64,000 nt of DNA. Source: Desulfolinea sp964487745. Its GTDB lineage: Bacteria > Chloroflexota > Anaerolineae > Anaerolineales > Villigracilaceae. Position numbers and translations under genes: made by a program. Location: assembly GCA_964487745.1 (NCBI GenBank), contig CAZASG010000016.1:1-64000 (forward strand), read 5' to 3'. Of this stretch, positions 15,906-25,604 are shown in pieces (position 1 is the stretch's first letter; each line of letters opens with the position of its first letter). The notes beneath the pieces are model-generated. The model did not search any database. It saw only the letters and a program-made list of their open reading frames with translations, and was not told the DNA's origin.

Positions 15906-17288
15906 TTATTTTTTCTTCCAAGAAGATGCTGAGCCTAATTTTCCTGGAACACGCTCTATCAAATCACGATCTCGCAATCGGTAAAACACATTCTTCATAG
16001 TGTTTTCGGATGTAATTCCAGTAATATTTCTAGCAATAGCATTTTTGATTTCGTCATGGGTTTCTAAATACTGCATTATCGCTTCTTCCGGAGAAGCTAA
16101 TGGTTCATGACGGATTGTGACTAACACACTATTTTCCAAATCACTGATTTCTGGTTCTTTTAATCTAAGTTGACGCATAGCTTCAAAAGCCGTGTTCAAA
16201 CCTTCACCAACGTCTTTGTTCGGGGGATTACGGAATTTGTTTATTAAGCGCACTATTCTGCCATTTCTGGCAAATTGTTCACTTAAAATATTGTTTTCTG
16301 TTATATGTCCTGGTAATCTCCCAGGACTTTCAATTTCAATTCTGTTATCAAATATACGAATTTGTATATCCGTAGTAAAACTGTAATCTCTATGAAGTGC
16401 GGCATTTGTAATAATTTCATGTAAAGTTTCATGAGGATATTGAATTTGTTCTAAACCTGTCGTTCCAAGAATTTGTATACCTTCAATAATTTCAACTGTT
16501 TTTGCAACAGCTAGGTATATCTGCTCGTAAATACACCCATCAATAGAAATTGGAGTAAAGGAGAGAGTAGTTCTAGTTCCTTCATCACCGCGAGTTTCAT
16601 ACCGATAAATTTTTATTCCACATCTTTTAGGTAGAATAGCTTGAGGCTCTTCTGCATATAAGAGAACAGAAGCTACTGTTGGCCTATCATTTCTTACTAA
16701 AATTTGTCTTCGTATCCAAGTTTCAGGTTCAACTGTAGGTATAACATCGAGAATAAATTGAATAATTGGTGTTGAGTTTGTAATCAAATCGAGAGGGATA
16801 TCCACTGTTTCATCTTCAAAAGAGGTAATACCTTTGTCTAATTCTAGACGCCGAATTTTTTCAGTAGTATCTAAGGGTAGATTTTGGGCACCTCTACGAA
16901 TGTAAACTTGCCCATTAGAAGCCTGTTCTATCGCGCGAGATTTATCAATCTCAACTTTCAAAACTATTCCTGCGTGGCCATCTGCTTCTAAAAAAATATA
17001 CTTGTTATTTCCTCCTAAAGGAAATAATTCTTCAAAAATTTGAATGTGTCCATTTGCTGCTTCTGGATTATCAAATCCTCTCCATAGTCGTATTATTTGA
17101 CCATTTGATTTCTGTTCCTCAATACCAATATAAACCTCCCCACCTGTAGCATTAGCAAAAGCTGACATTGTTTTTGTCAAAGATGCCGGACTTATATCTA
17201 TAGATTTCAAATCCTGAAAGTGCCCCTCTCTCAAATCTAAAATTGCTTGCACTTGCTCTGAAGTAATTTCATGAATCTCTATACTCAT
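15906..17288 (-). CDS. AlbA_2-domain ATP-dependent regulator (Schlafen-like AAA_4 / 'putative DNA binding')
   Basis: 460 residues. The N-terminal AlbA_2/Schlafen-type domain is marked by EGHFQDLKSIDISPASLTKTMSAFANATGGEVYIGIEE (about 21-58). A conserved middle block includes HETLHEIITNAALHRDYS (about 280-297), then IQIRIFDNRIEIESPGRLPG and GRIVRLINKFRNPPNKDVGEGL. These are the HATPase-like motifs found in 'ATP-dependent DNA helicase RecG-like' AlbA_2 proteins. The C-terminus looks like a winged helix. Such proteins are usually called transcriptional regulators, and relatives occur in defence islands; the role here is open. GGTGGAG precedes the ATG at 17288. It is A+T-rich compared with its neighbours, suggesting horizontal transfer. 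Confidence 0.8.
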   Translation of the reverse strand: MSIEIHEITSEQVQAILDLREGHFQDLKSIDISPASLTKTMSAFANATGGEVYIGIEEQKSNGQIIRLWRGFDNPEAANGHIQIFEELFPLGGNNKYIFLEADGHAGIVLKVEIDKSRAIEQASNGQVYIRRGAQNLPLDTTEKIRRLELDKGITSFEDETVDIPLDLITNSTPIIQFILDVIPTVEPETWIRRQILVRNDRPTVASVLLYAEEPQAILPKRCGIKIYRYETRGDEGTRTTLSFTPISIDGCIYEQIYLAVAKTVEIIEGIQILGTTGLEQIQYPHETLHEIITNAALHRDYSFTTDIQIRIFDNRIEIESPGRLPGHITENNILSEQFARNGRIVRLINKFRNPPNKDVGEGLNTAFEAMRQLRLKEPEISDLENSVLVTIRHEPLASPEEAIMQYLETHDEIKNAIARNITGITSENTMKNVFYRLRDRDLIERVPGKLGSASSWKKK

Positions 17289-17402
17289 ATTTCTCCACCT
17301 TTCTTTGCTTTTACGTAATCCTAGTATGAAACAATCATGTTGGAAAAGATGCAATATTTAAGCAACTTCCTCTTCAAGATATTTAAAGATTATACGCCAA
17401 AA

Positions 17403-17437
17403 AAAAAGCGGACTCTCCTTTCGGAAAGTCCGTTTTC
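17403..17437 (-). terminator. Terminator after the 17440-17928 gene
   Basis: CGGACT (17409-17414) pairs with AGTCCG (17427-17432), with an inner TCC/GGA pair, and a run of Ts follows on the minus strand. Confidence 0.7.
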
Positions 17438-17439
17438 TT

Positions 17440-17928
17440 CTAAATCTCTCGCACCATCGTAATCGAGTCTTCGGTCTCGGAGTGATATTCAAACTTCTGC
17501 TGCTGATAGAGTTTTTGGGCGTAATTATCTTTCGAGACCATCAGGCTGATGCGCGGAACATCGTCTTTTCGTGCCTGCTCAACGAGGCCTTCAATCAAAA
17601 GCGTCCCGATGCTTTTATGGCGATGATCTTCATGGACACCGATCACGAGCACGGGCACGTTGTCGTTCATATAGCCGCGCATCTCGTCATCTTCTGTCCA
17701 GTAGCGGTACCAAGCCGCACCCACGGGCGTTCCGTTCAGGGTGGCGATGAGGGCAGTGTCACCATCCCGTTCGCTCCAATCCGCGAGGGATTTGGCAACA
17801 TCAGGGAAGGAAAAGGCTTCTTTCAGCGAAGGTCTGTTCTGCACGTCGCGCCAGAAGACGGCTTCGTAAAGCATTTCTTTCAGGAAGGGGAGATCGGTGT
17901 TTTCTGCTTCTTTTAGCTGTATTTTCAT
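17440..17928 (-). CDS. GNAT acetyltransferase
   Basis: 162 residues in one GNAT domain. After the N-terminal substrate arm (MKIQLKEAENTDLPFLKEML) come GTPVGAAWYRYW (beta4), VPVLVIGVHEDHRHKSIGTLLIEGL (acetyl-CoA loop HRHKSIG, about 97-121) and DNYAQKLYQQQKFEYHSE (about 135-152). The target is unknown. Terminators flank it on both sides, so it is probably transcribed alone. Confidence 0.85.
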   Translation of the reverse strand: MKIQLKEAENTDLPFLKEMLYEAVFWRDVQNRPSLKEAFSFPDVAKSLADWSERDGDTALIATLNGTPVGAAWYRYWTEDDEMRGYMNDNVPVLVIGVHEDHRHKSIGTLLIEGLVEQARKDDVPRISLMVSKDNYAQKLYQQQKFEYHSETEDSITMVREI

Positions 17929-17960
17929 ATTGTCCTTTAACAGACAGAATACTTCTGTAT

Positions 17961-17999
17961 AAAAAAGAGCGGGCTCTCCTCTCAGAAAATCCGCTCTTG
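17961..17999 (-). terminator. Terminator after the phosphofructokinase gene
   Basis: AGAGCGG (17966-17972) pairs with CCGCTCT (17991-17997) and is followed on the minus strand by six Ts. Confidence 0.75.
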
Positions 18000-18011
18000 T
18001 AAGTTATCAAT

Positions 18012-20243
18012 TTACTCGGTTTCATCCGGGCCATGCTGAGCCAGCAGGCTGGCGATATCACGCAGTGCCATCCACCACTGATCGCGCGGACGCTGATACT
18101 CAAATTCCACCATCCGATCAAAATCACGCATATCGTGGACCCGAACTTTGCCATCTTCCATTCCAATAAAGGTGCTCTTATCACCGTTCTTGTCGCATTC
18201 TTCGGCCAGATATTTCAGGCTCAATTCAGCAAAACGGGTGGCCTGGATGCGGTCGAAGGGCGATGGATTGCCACCTTGCTGGAGATGCCCCAGGATCGCG
18301 GGACGAACATCGAAGATGTCCTTACCTTCCTCTTCGAAGAGAGCACAAATAAAATTCGTATCATAAATTTCGTTAGCATCCTCATTACGGATCATCAAGC
18401 CCAGGCGTTTCCCCTTTTTAAAGCCTCTGATCAGTTTTTCCACGTCCGCTTGCAGGTCGCGTAGTGTGATCCCTTCCTCGTGTAGATAAACGCGCTCGGC
18501 GCCAGTGGCCAAGCCACCCATCAGCGCGAGATAGCCGCAGTAATGTCCCATCACTTCGACGACGAAACAACGCTCGGTCGCTACAGCCGATTGCTTGATC
18601 TTATCTACCGCATCAACGATGCTATTTAGGGCAGTATCTGCACCAAGACTCAACTCGGAGCCGGGCAGGTTATTGTTGATCGAAGCCGGGATACACATCG
18701 TGGGCAATTTGAAAGCCGGATAATTCTTCCTGCTAGCCAAGAGCGTATGTGCAGCTTCGTAGGCTGTCCAACCGCCAATGATCATCAGCGCATCGATATT
18801 TTTGTCTTCGATAATCCGCGCAATGGCATAAAGATCGCTGCCCTGCGGGATGCGGCGATTGGTGCCCAATAGCGAACCACCCTGTGCAGCCCAACCACTG
18901 ATACTCATCCAGTCCATTTCTTCCACTTCGCCTTTGGCAAAGCCATCAAAACCGTTATGGATGCCAAGCATGATATGTCCCTGATCCAAACCCAGACGAA
19001 CAGCCGCGCGGACGGCGGTATTCATCCCCGGGGCGGGTGCGCCGGCGTGAAGGATGCCGATCCGCAGCCGTTTTTGATCCGGGTCAATGGGGTGTGGGAA
19101 AGCGCGTCCCATTGTGCGCAGGGTGCGGAAAACATCTTTGAACGAAGTGCTTCGCAGATCCATCGCCCGTTCGTAATCTTTCTCGTTGATGGCTTCAGCC
19201 ACGGCTCGGGTTTGCTGGATGCTCTCGAAGAGTGGCAAATGCGTCATCCGGTTGTTGCGGATCCCGATCACAATGGGGGCATCATCCGGTTTGGCATTCA
19301 GGATCGTCCGCACGGCTTCGTATCCCATTCGGGTACCAAGGGCACGGTCAAATGCGCTGGGATTCCCTCCGCGCTGCACATGCCCCAAAACCGTTACGCG
19401 GACTTCCTCTTGCAGGCGCTCTTCTAATGCTTTTGCTACTTCGGCGCTGCCGATGTATTTCCCGTCGCGGTCGTGGGCTCCTTCGGCGAGCACAACAATA
19501 CTGTCACGCCGACCATGCTTCCGGCCGGTGCGCAGGCGATCTGCCATTACGTCTTTCCAGTTTTCAACATCGGGCGGCGATTCAGGGATCAAGACCCAAT
19601 CTGCACCCGTCGCCAGCGCGCCCATGCACGCCAGATAGCCGCAATTACGTCCCATCACCTTGACGACAAAAGTACGCTGGTGGCTGGCTGCCGTGCTGGT
19701 AATGGCGTCTATGGCTTCGGTAATACGATGCAAGGCCGAGTCCGCGCCAATGGTCATATCGGTACCGGTAAAGTCATTATCAATTGAGCCGACCAGGCCG
19801 ACGATCAAAAAGTTGGGATATTCGGCAGCCGTCTCGGCGTCGATCTTGCCATTCTCGAGAAGCTCGGCAACCAACGAATTCCACTCTTCTCGGAAGACAT
19901 TTGCACCGGTCAGCGACCCATCGCCACCGATGACGATCAACCCGTCGATACCGTTCCGGATCATATTATGGGCTGCCTGTAAACGCCCCTCACGCGTGCG
20001 AAAGGCTTGGCTTCGTGCCGAACCGATCACCGTACCGCCGAGTTGCAGGATGCCGCCAACCGAATCCCAACTCATTTTCCTGATCCGATCGCCGCCCTCT
20101 ACCATGCCCTGGTAGCCTTCATAGACGGCATAAACTTCCACCCCTTCATTCAACGCGGTGCGCACAACAGCGCGGACAGCGGCATTCATGCCCTGCGCGT
20201 CGCCACCACTGGTCAATACTGCAATACGTTTTCTCGTGGCCAT
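18012..20243 (-). CDS. 6-phosphofructokinase, tandem (eukaryote-like) form
   Basis: 743 residues made of two full PFK domains, whereas normal bacterial PfkA is about 320. The N-half keeps the catalytic set: TSGGDAQGMN (11-20), GGDGS (106-110) and SIDND with the catalytic Asp (153-157), then TGTDMTIGADSAL. In the C-half (from about 400) the equivalent loop reads ASINNNLPGSE, so the catalytic Asp is lost, and the ATP-site GGDGS has become GGWTAYEA. The same division of labour is known in animal and fungal PFK, where the C-half is an allosteric domain. It phosphorylates fructose-6-phosphate in glycolysis. The ATG at 20243 starts the conserved fold; upstream in-frame codons show no homology. Monocistronic. 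Confidence 0.9.
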   Translation of the reverse strand: MATRKRIAVLTSGGDAQGMNAAVRAVVRTALNEGVEVYAVYEGYQGMVEGGDRIRKMSWDSVGGILQLGGTVIGSARSQAFRTREGRLQAAHNMIRNGIDGLIVIGGDGSLTGANVFREEWNSLVAELLENGKIDAETAAEYPNFLIVGLVGSIDNDFTGTDMTIGADSALHRITEAIDAITSTAASHQRTFVVKVMGRNCGYLACMGALATGADWVLIPESPPDVENWKDVMADRLRTGRKHGRRDSIVVLAEGAHDRDGKYIGSAEVAKALEERLQEEVRVTVLGHVQRGGNPSAFDRALGTRMGYEAVRTILNAKPDDAPIVIGIRNNRMTHLPLFESIQQTRAVAEAINEKDYERAMDLRSTSFKDVFRTLRTMGRAFPHPIDPDQKRLRIGILHAGAPAPGMNTAVRAAVRLGLDQGHIMLGIHNGFDGFAKGEVEEMDWMSISGWAAQGGSLLGTNRRIPQGSDLYAIARIIEDKNIDALMIIGGWTAYEAAHTLLASRKNYPAFKLPTMCIPASINNNLPGSELSLGADTALNSIVDAVDKIKQSAVATERCFVVEVMGHYCGYLALMGGLATGAERVYLHEEGITLRDLQADVEKLIRGFKKGKRLGLMIRNEDANEIYDTNFICALFEEEGKDIFDVRPAILGHLQQGGNPSPFDRIQATRFAELSLKYLAEECDKNGDKSTFIGMEDGKVRVHDMRDFDRMVEFEYQRPRDQWWMALRDIASLLAQHGPDETE

Positions 20244-20421
20244 TTCTAAATATTCTTTCTCATATTTTTTTTCTCTACAAAACCCAAAAGATTCTCGCCA
20301 TGTTCTCAAGAAAGCTTTTGGGTTTGTGTTTTTTAAGGTAATTTATTGTACTGTAATTGGCAAGTACGATTGTTAACAACCTATTTTCTATTTATAACTG
20401 ATCTCCCCAAAACTTTCCGCT

Positions 20422-21009
20422 TTACTGTCGCATCCAGCGTCTGACTGCCTCATCCGAATGGTTATGATTGCCCATCGCTTCGAGCAGGGCAGCGGGCTCC
20501 GTATTACAGAGCAAGCCCTTACGATGCTCATGGAAAATAAAACCTTCTTTATCAAAATGTTCCACCATGCGCATTAATGGCTGAAAATAACCTCGCACAT
20601 CCAGCAAACCGACGGGCTTGCCATGTTCGCCGATCTGTTTCCATGTCAGGGTTTCAAAGAGTTCATCAAGGGTCCCAAATCCGCCGGGGAGAGCGATGAA
20701 CCCATCCGCAAGGGCGTGCATCCGTGCTTTGCGGGCGTGCATGCTCGGTTCCTCTTCCATGCGGGCAAGGTTGTCTTGGGCAAGAGCTTCGGTATTCATG
20801 CTGGGGATGATAACGCCTACAGCTTCGCCGCCATTTTCGATCACCCCATCTGCAACAGCGCCCATCAAGCCCGTCTTGCCACCGCCATAGATCAAACGGA
20901 TTTTGCCTTTTGCCAAAGTAGCGCCCATCTTTCGGGCTGCCAACAAATAGTCGGGGTGAACGTCGTCGGATGATCCGCAGAAAATACAAATGGATTCAAA
21001 ATGATTCAC
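20422..21009 (-). CDS. LOG-family protein (TIGR00730; cytokinin riboside 5'-monophosphate phosphoribohydrolase-like)
   Basis: 195 residues, Rossmann fold. The LOG signature is complete: IRLIYGGGKTGLMGAVADG (about 37-55) and the active-site PGGFGTLDELFE (about 111-122), with RKARMHALAD in front of it. LOG enzymes cleave nucleoside 5'-monophosphates to base and ribose-5-phosphate; some bacterial members act on AMP or on cytokinin nucleotides. It overlaps the RNase Z gene upstream by 4 nt, so both are in one operon. Confidence 0.88.
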   Translation of the reverse strand: MNHFESICIFCGSSDDVHPDYLLAARKMGATLAKGKIRLIYGGGKTGLMGAVADGVIENGGEAVGVIIPSMNTEALAQDNLARMEEEPSMHARKARMHALADGFIALPGGFGTLDELFETLTWKQIGEHGKPVGLLDVRGYFQPLMRMVEHFDKEGFIFHEHRKGLLCNTEPAALLEAMGNHNHSDEAVRRWMRQ

Positions 21010-21938
21010 GGGGTCTCCTCTCCCTGCCTTTTTACCTGATAGATGTCGAAATCACGGGCGACATAGGATTCAGGGAAAATCGCCCGCGCTTCGCGGATAA
21101 CATCCCGTTCACGATAACGGCGGGAAAGATGGGTCAGGATCAAACGCCTGACCCCGGCTTGCTGCGCCAATTCGGCAGCCTGCCGCGCCGTAAGGTGGCC
21201 GAACTTACGTGCCATTTCGGCATCTTCATCAATATAAGTGGATTCGATGACGAGGGTATCGACTCCGTTAACGGAATCCAGTAAATTGTCGGTTCTACCG
21301 GCATCCCCGGTAATTGCCAAACTGCTGCCCTTGATAAGGGAACCCAGCACCTCCTCCGGTGCGATCTCGCGCCCGTTCTCCAGGATCACGCTTTTGCCTT
21401 GCACCAGATCACGGCGTTCCGGCCCGAAGGGGATCCCGAGTTCATCCGCTTTTTCCGCCAAGAATGGACGATGGGATCTCTCTTCAAAACGATAGCCGAG
21501 GCAATCCGGCCCGCGATGGCTAACGGGAAAAGCCGTGATGCTGAATTTCTTCGTTTCAAAAATAATGCCCGGTTTGATCTCGTGTAAATGTATTTTTGTT
21601 TTCGGTTTTTTCCCGGGCCAGACAACACTGTAAAGCAAGTTGCCAAGGCGATCAAGGGTACTGCGACCGCCGTAGATCTCGAGTTCTTCGATGGCTTCCC
21701 AGCGCGTGAGGGTGGAGAGCAAACCACCAAGCCCAAGAATATGATCGAGGTGGCCATGGGTAAGCAGCACGCGGTTAAGCCGCTTAAAACCCACACCCGC
21801 CTGGAGTATTTGGCGTTGGGTGCCTTCGCCGCAATCGACGAGGAAACGATATTCGTCGTATTTGACGATCTGCGAGGAAAGCCCGCGCCGGATGGATGGG
21901 GCTGAAGCGGATGTGCCGAGGAAGATGATTTCGAACAA
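21006..21938 (-). CDS. rnz: Ribonuclease Z (tRNA 3'-endonuclease)
   Basis: 310 residues of the metallo-beta-lactamase fold. The N-terminus FEIIFLGTSASAPS matches the tRNase Z start. The zinc motif is THGHLDHILGLGG (HxHxDH, about 60-72), with later metal ligands in FPVSHRGPDCLGY, ITGDAGRTDN and LILTHLSRRY. It trims tRNA 3' trailers. This matters here because tRNA-Arg and the tmRNA lack an encoded CCA. Overlaps the LOG gene by 4 nt. Confidence 0.92.
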   Translation of the reverse strand: MFEIIFLGTSASAPSIRRGLSSQIVKYDEYRFLVDCGEGTQRQILQAGVGFKRLNRVLLTHGHLDHILGLGGLLSTLTRWEAIEELEIYGGRSTLDRLGNLLYSVVWPGKKPKTKIHLHEIKPGIIFETKKFSITAFPVSHRGPDCLGYRFEERSHRPFLAEKADELGIPFGPERRDLVQGKSVILENGREIAPEEVLGSLIKGSSLAITGDAGRTDNLLDSVNGVDTLVIESTYIDEDAEMARKFGHLTARQAAELAQQAGVRRLILTHLSRRYRERDVIREARAIFPESYVARDFDIYQVKRQGEETP

Positions 21939-22058
21939 GAGTTATTTCCTGATTAATGGATTTGAAATTGCGGAGATTATTGTACCTCGAGTTGGGCATC
22001 CCAACGTGAGAGTATGAAAAAAGAACGTATAATCTCTCAAATAAGAAAGGGAAATGCC

Positions 22059-23246
22059 ATGAACTTTGAGATCCAACGTGCCCGCGAAGAAACACGTGCC
22101 AGTGAAGATATCATCCATTTCAATAATGCCGGTGCTTCGCTAATGCCTGCGCCTGTCAGCGATCTGCTGCATGGATATTTACGCTGGGAAGAATATTATG
22201 GCGGCTATGAAACCGCGAATAAATATATTGACCTGCTGGAAAACTTCTATGCAGCCACAGCTAAATTACTACACTGCAAGCCCGAAGAGATCGCATATGT
22301 AGAAAATGCCACCCGCGCCTGGGATATGGCGTTCTATTCCTTCAAATTTAAACCCGGGGATCGCATCCTGACAACGATCGCTGAATACGGGAGCAATGTG
22401 ATCGCCTATAACCAGCAATCCAAACGTTATGGCGTAGAGATCGTCTTTGTTCCGAACGACGAGCATGGTCAAATCGATATCGCTGCGATGAGGGAGCTGA
22501 TCGATGAGCGGGTTAAGTTGATCTCGATCACCCATATCCCAACGGGTGGTGGTTTGGTAAATCCTGCTGCAAAAGTAGGTAAGTTGGCGAAAGCGGCTGG
22601 CATCCCTTATTTGCTGGATTCTTGTCAGGGTGTGGGGCATATCCCCCTCAACGTGGATGAACTCGGCTGCGATATTCTCTGCGGCACCGGACGAAAATAT
22701 TTACGCGGCCCACGTGGCACAGGCTTGCTCTATGTCCGAGAGAGCTTGGTCGAAAAACTCGAACCGCCGATTCTTGACCAACACGCTGCGAAATTGATCT
22801 CCCCCACAGAATATAAACTGCGCCCGGACACAAAGCGTTTCGAAAATTGGGAGCAGTATTTTGCAGGCAAAGCCGCACTTGGCAGAGCCATCGACTACGC
22901 CCTTGAATGGGATATCTCCCAAACGCGAGAGCGCATCTACGCGCTGGCAGACAAACTCCGCGCCAAACTCACTGATCTGGATGGGATCACTCTCACAGAT
23001 GAAGGCGTTGAGAAATGCGGCATCGTCACTTTTACAGCAGCGCAGATGGATGCTACATCCATCAAGAAGGCACTCGCTACCGAGAAGATCAACATTAGCA
23101 CATCCCAAGGCTCCGGGAATTTGGTGTCCTTCCAGAAGCGCGGGTTGACGGAGGTGGTACGTGCTTCACTACATTACTACAATACAGAAGCCGAGATCGA
23201 TTATTTTCTAACCACGCTGAAGAAGATACTCGGCAATCAATCATGA
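22059..23246 (+). CDS. PLP-dependent aminotransferase, class V
   Basis: 395 residues. HFNNAGASLMPAPV near the start, LISITHIPTGGGLVNP (about 159-174), PYLLDSCQGVGHIPLN (Asp and Gln of the cofactor pocket) and DILCGTGRKYLRGPRGTGLLYV with the Schiff-base Lys (about 209-230) are the class V pattern. It is related to cysteine desulfurases, isopenicillin-N-epimerase-like and EgtE-like enzymes. No Cys loop typical of desulfurases was seen, so a C-S lyase or aminotransferase role is equally possible. The ATG at 22059 has AAAGGGA upstream and TATAAT at 22030; the longer frame from 22014 would start before that promoter box. Confidence 0.83.
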   Translation: MNFEIQRAREETRASEDIIHFNNAGASLMPAPVSDLLHGYLRWEEYYGGYETANKYIDLLENFYAATAKLLHCKPEEIAYVENATRAWDMAFYSFKFKPGDRILTTIAEYGSNVIAYNQQSKRYGVEIVFVPNDEHGQIDIAAMRELIDERVKLISITHIPTGGGLVNPAAKVGKLAKAAGIPYLLDSCQGVGHIPLNVDELGCDILCGTGRKYLRGPRGTGLLYVRESLVEKLEPPILDQHAAKLISPTEYKLRPDTKRFENWEQYFAGKAALGRAIDYALEWDISQTRERIYALADKLRAKLTDLDGITLTDEGVEKCGIVTFTAAQMDATSIKKALATEKINISTSQGSGNLVSFQKRGLTEVVRASLHYYNTEAEIDYFLTTLKKILGNQS

Positions 23247-23335
23247 TCACTCGTGCGAAAACAGAGTCTATAAAAGACCATTTGTGCTATACTTTTTCTC
23301 AACAAGAAGATGAATTTTCAGTTCACGAGTAGACC

Positions 23336-25588
23336 ATGCCTGTCAAAAAACCACCTGCAAAAAAGAAAAAAGCCCCCGCGAGAAAATCGACCAAAGCCAA
23401 GTCTTCACGCTCAAAAAAACAACCACCGCCCCAGCTAAATTTCTGGCAGCGGATGTCGATCAATCGCCGCCTGGACCTGGTCGGGACAGTTCTGGCGATC
23501 CTGGGTTTGTTGACCTTTCTTGCGCTGGCTTCGACAAATCGCAGTCTCGTTGTGGAAGCCTGGGTCATTTTCCTAACGCGCTCTTTTGGTTGGGCACGTT
23601 GGGTCTTCCCGGCAGGGCTCATCCTGATCGGTGTCTGGCTCGTCGTCCGAAACCAGGAGAGCATTCCACATATCTCCGTCGAACGCGTGACAGGCGTGGT
23701 CTTTTTATTCTTTTGGTTGCTCACGATCCTGCAGCTTTTCACCGTCGACCCGGCTTATAAAGTCACATTTGAAGAAGGCGCCATCGGCGGAGGTTATTTC
23801 GGCGCATTATTTATGCGTGCCATCTGGACGGGGCTCGGTAAGCTAGGGGCAGGCGTTATCCTGCTGGCCTGGTTCCTGATCGGCATGACGTTGACCCTCG
23901 ATATGTCCGTCCGTGAGTTTTTCGCACGTGTGACACCGCCTTTCGTTATCGTATTTGAAGTCTGGCAGGAACGTATCGCCGAGATGCTGGCTGCTCGCCG
24001 CGCACAAAAGGATATTCCTCCTGTACAAATGAACGGCTACACGCCCGTTGAAGGGGAAGAAGGAAAAAGCGAAACTGCTCCCCCTGACGCTGTTGAAACC
24101 ATCGAATGGATACTCCCGCCCATCAGTGAGATTCTCGATTCAGGCGCAGCCCCCACTCTGAATGAAGACTTTGTTAATCAGCGCGCCCTGCTGATCGAAG
24201 AAACCCTCGAATCCTTTGGCGCACCGGTCAAGATCATTGAGATCAATCGCGGTCCCACAGTGACACAATTTGGTGTTGAGCCCGGTTTCCTCGAAAGCCG
24301 CAAAGGGAAAACGCGCGTGCGTGTCAACAAGATTACCTCCCTTGCAGATGATCTCGCCCTTGCGTTGGCAGCTTCCCAAATTCGTATCCAGGCACCTGTT
24401 CCCGGCAAAGGCTATATCGGCATCGAAGTCCCCAATGAAGAAATGACCCTCGTCGCTTTGCGTGACATCCTTGAAAGCGACAGCTACAATGCTGAAAAGA
24501 TGCCGCTTGGTTTCGCCCTTGGGCGCGACGTGGCAGGTTACCCTCAAGTGGCTGACCTGACCGCCATGCCCCATATGCTTATCGCAGGCACGACCGGCTC
24601 CGGTAAATCAGTCTGTATCAATTCCATTCTTACCTCTTTCCTGCTCAACAACTCCCCTGAAGATCTGCGGCTTGTTCTGGTTGATCCCAAACGTGTTGAA
24701 CTGACCGGCTACAATGGCATTCCGCATTTGCTCGCACCCGTCGTGGTCGAAACCGAGCGAGTAGTCGGCGCCTTGCAATGGATGACACGCGAAATGGATA
24801 AGCGCTACCATGAATTCTCACAAACTGGCGCGCGTAATATCGCCGAATACAACGCCCGCATGGAAGCACAGGGCGGCAAAAAATTCCCCTTCCTTGTTAT
24901 CGTCATAGATGAGTTGGCAGATCTAATGATGATCGCCCCCACCGAAACAGAAAGCGCCATCACTCGTTTAGCGCAACTCGCCCGCGCCACAGGGATTCAT
25001 ATGATCCTCGCCACCCAGCGTCCCTCTGTAGATGTGGTCACAGGCCTCATCAAAGCCAACTTCCCGGCTCGCATCGCCTTTGCAGTTGCTTCCGGTACCG
25101 ATAGTCGAGTCATTCTCGATCAGCCCGGCGCTGAACGCCTGCTTGGACGGGGCGACATGCTCTACCAGGCACCGGATGCCCCTTCAGCAGCCCGTCTGCA
25201 GGGTGTCTTCGTTTCCGATTTAGAGACCAATCGCCTGGTCGAATTTTGGCGTATCCAAAACGGGCAGGAGAGCGCTTATGCCATGTCTGGGGAACAGATG
25301 AGCAAACCCTACAACGGCGTCCCGCTCAAACAGGTCGAGATGTTCGAAGAGGAAATGAATGCCGCCAAGAAGATTGATCCCCTCTTCGACGAAGCCGTCG
25401 ACATCGTCCGCAGACAGGGGCGCGCCTCCGTATCCATGCTGCAACGCAAACTGCGCATCGGCTATACCCGCGCCTCCCGCCTCGTCGATGCGATGGAAGA
25501 TGAAGGCATCGTCGGTCCCCCCACCGGTGGAACCGGCGTCCGCGACGTACTCGATTACGGCAAAGCCGCTCCCCCTGCAGAGGGGTGA
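23336..25588 (+). CDS. ftsK: DNA translocase FtsK/SpoIIIE
   Basis: 750 residues. A Lys/Pro-rich tip leads into about four transmembrane helices (about 45-185), a short linker, and the motor domain. Motor motifs are APVPGKGYIGIEVPN (FtsK-alpha), IAGTTGSGKSVCINS (Walker A, about 418-432), FLVIVIDELADLMM (Walker B) and ILATQRPSVDVVTG. A C-terminal gamma winged helix (about 680-750) contains GRASVSMLQRKLRIGYTRASRL, which reads KOPS/SRS-type DNA. It pumps chromosomal DNA through the septum at division. TATACT lies 40-45 nt upstream. Confidence 0.95.
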   Translation: MPVKKPPAKKKKAPARKSTKAKSSRSKKQPPPQLNFWQRMSINRRLDLVGTVLAILGLLTFLALASTNRSLVVEAWVIFLTRSFGWARWVFPAGLILIGVWLVVRNQESIPHISVERVTGVVFLFFWLLTILQLFTVDPAYKVTFEEGAIGGGYFGALFMRAIWTGLGKLGAGVILLAWFLIGMTLTLDMSVREFFARVTPPFVIVFEVWQERIAEMLAARRAQKDIPPVQMNGYTPVEGEEGKSETAPPDAVETIEWILPPISEILDSGAAPTLNEDFVNQRALLIEETLESFGAPVKIIEINRGPTVTQFGVEPGFLESRKGKTRVRVNKITSLADDLALALAASQIRIQAPVPGKGYIGIEVPNEEMTLVALRDILESDSYNAEKMPLGFALGRDVAGYPQVADLTAMPHMLIAGTTGSGKSVCINSILTSFLLNNSPEDLRLVLVDPKRVELTGYNGIPHLLAPVVVETERVVGALQWMTREMDKRYHEFSQTGARNIAEYNARMEAQGGKKFPFLVIVIDELADLMMIAPTETESAITRLAQLARATGIHMILATQRPSVDVVTGLIKANFPARIAFAVASGTDSRVILDQPGAERLLGRGDMLYQAPDAPSAARLQGVFVSDLETNRLVEFWRIQNGQESAYAMSGEQMSKPYNGVPLKQVEMFEEEMNAAKKIDPLFDEAVDIVRRQGRASVSMLQRKLRIGYTRASRLVDAMEDEGIVGPPTGGTGVRDVLDYGKAAPPAEG

Positions 25589-25604
25589 TATGATGGCAAA
25601 ACAT

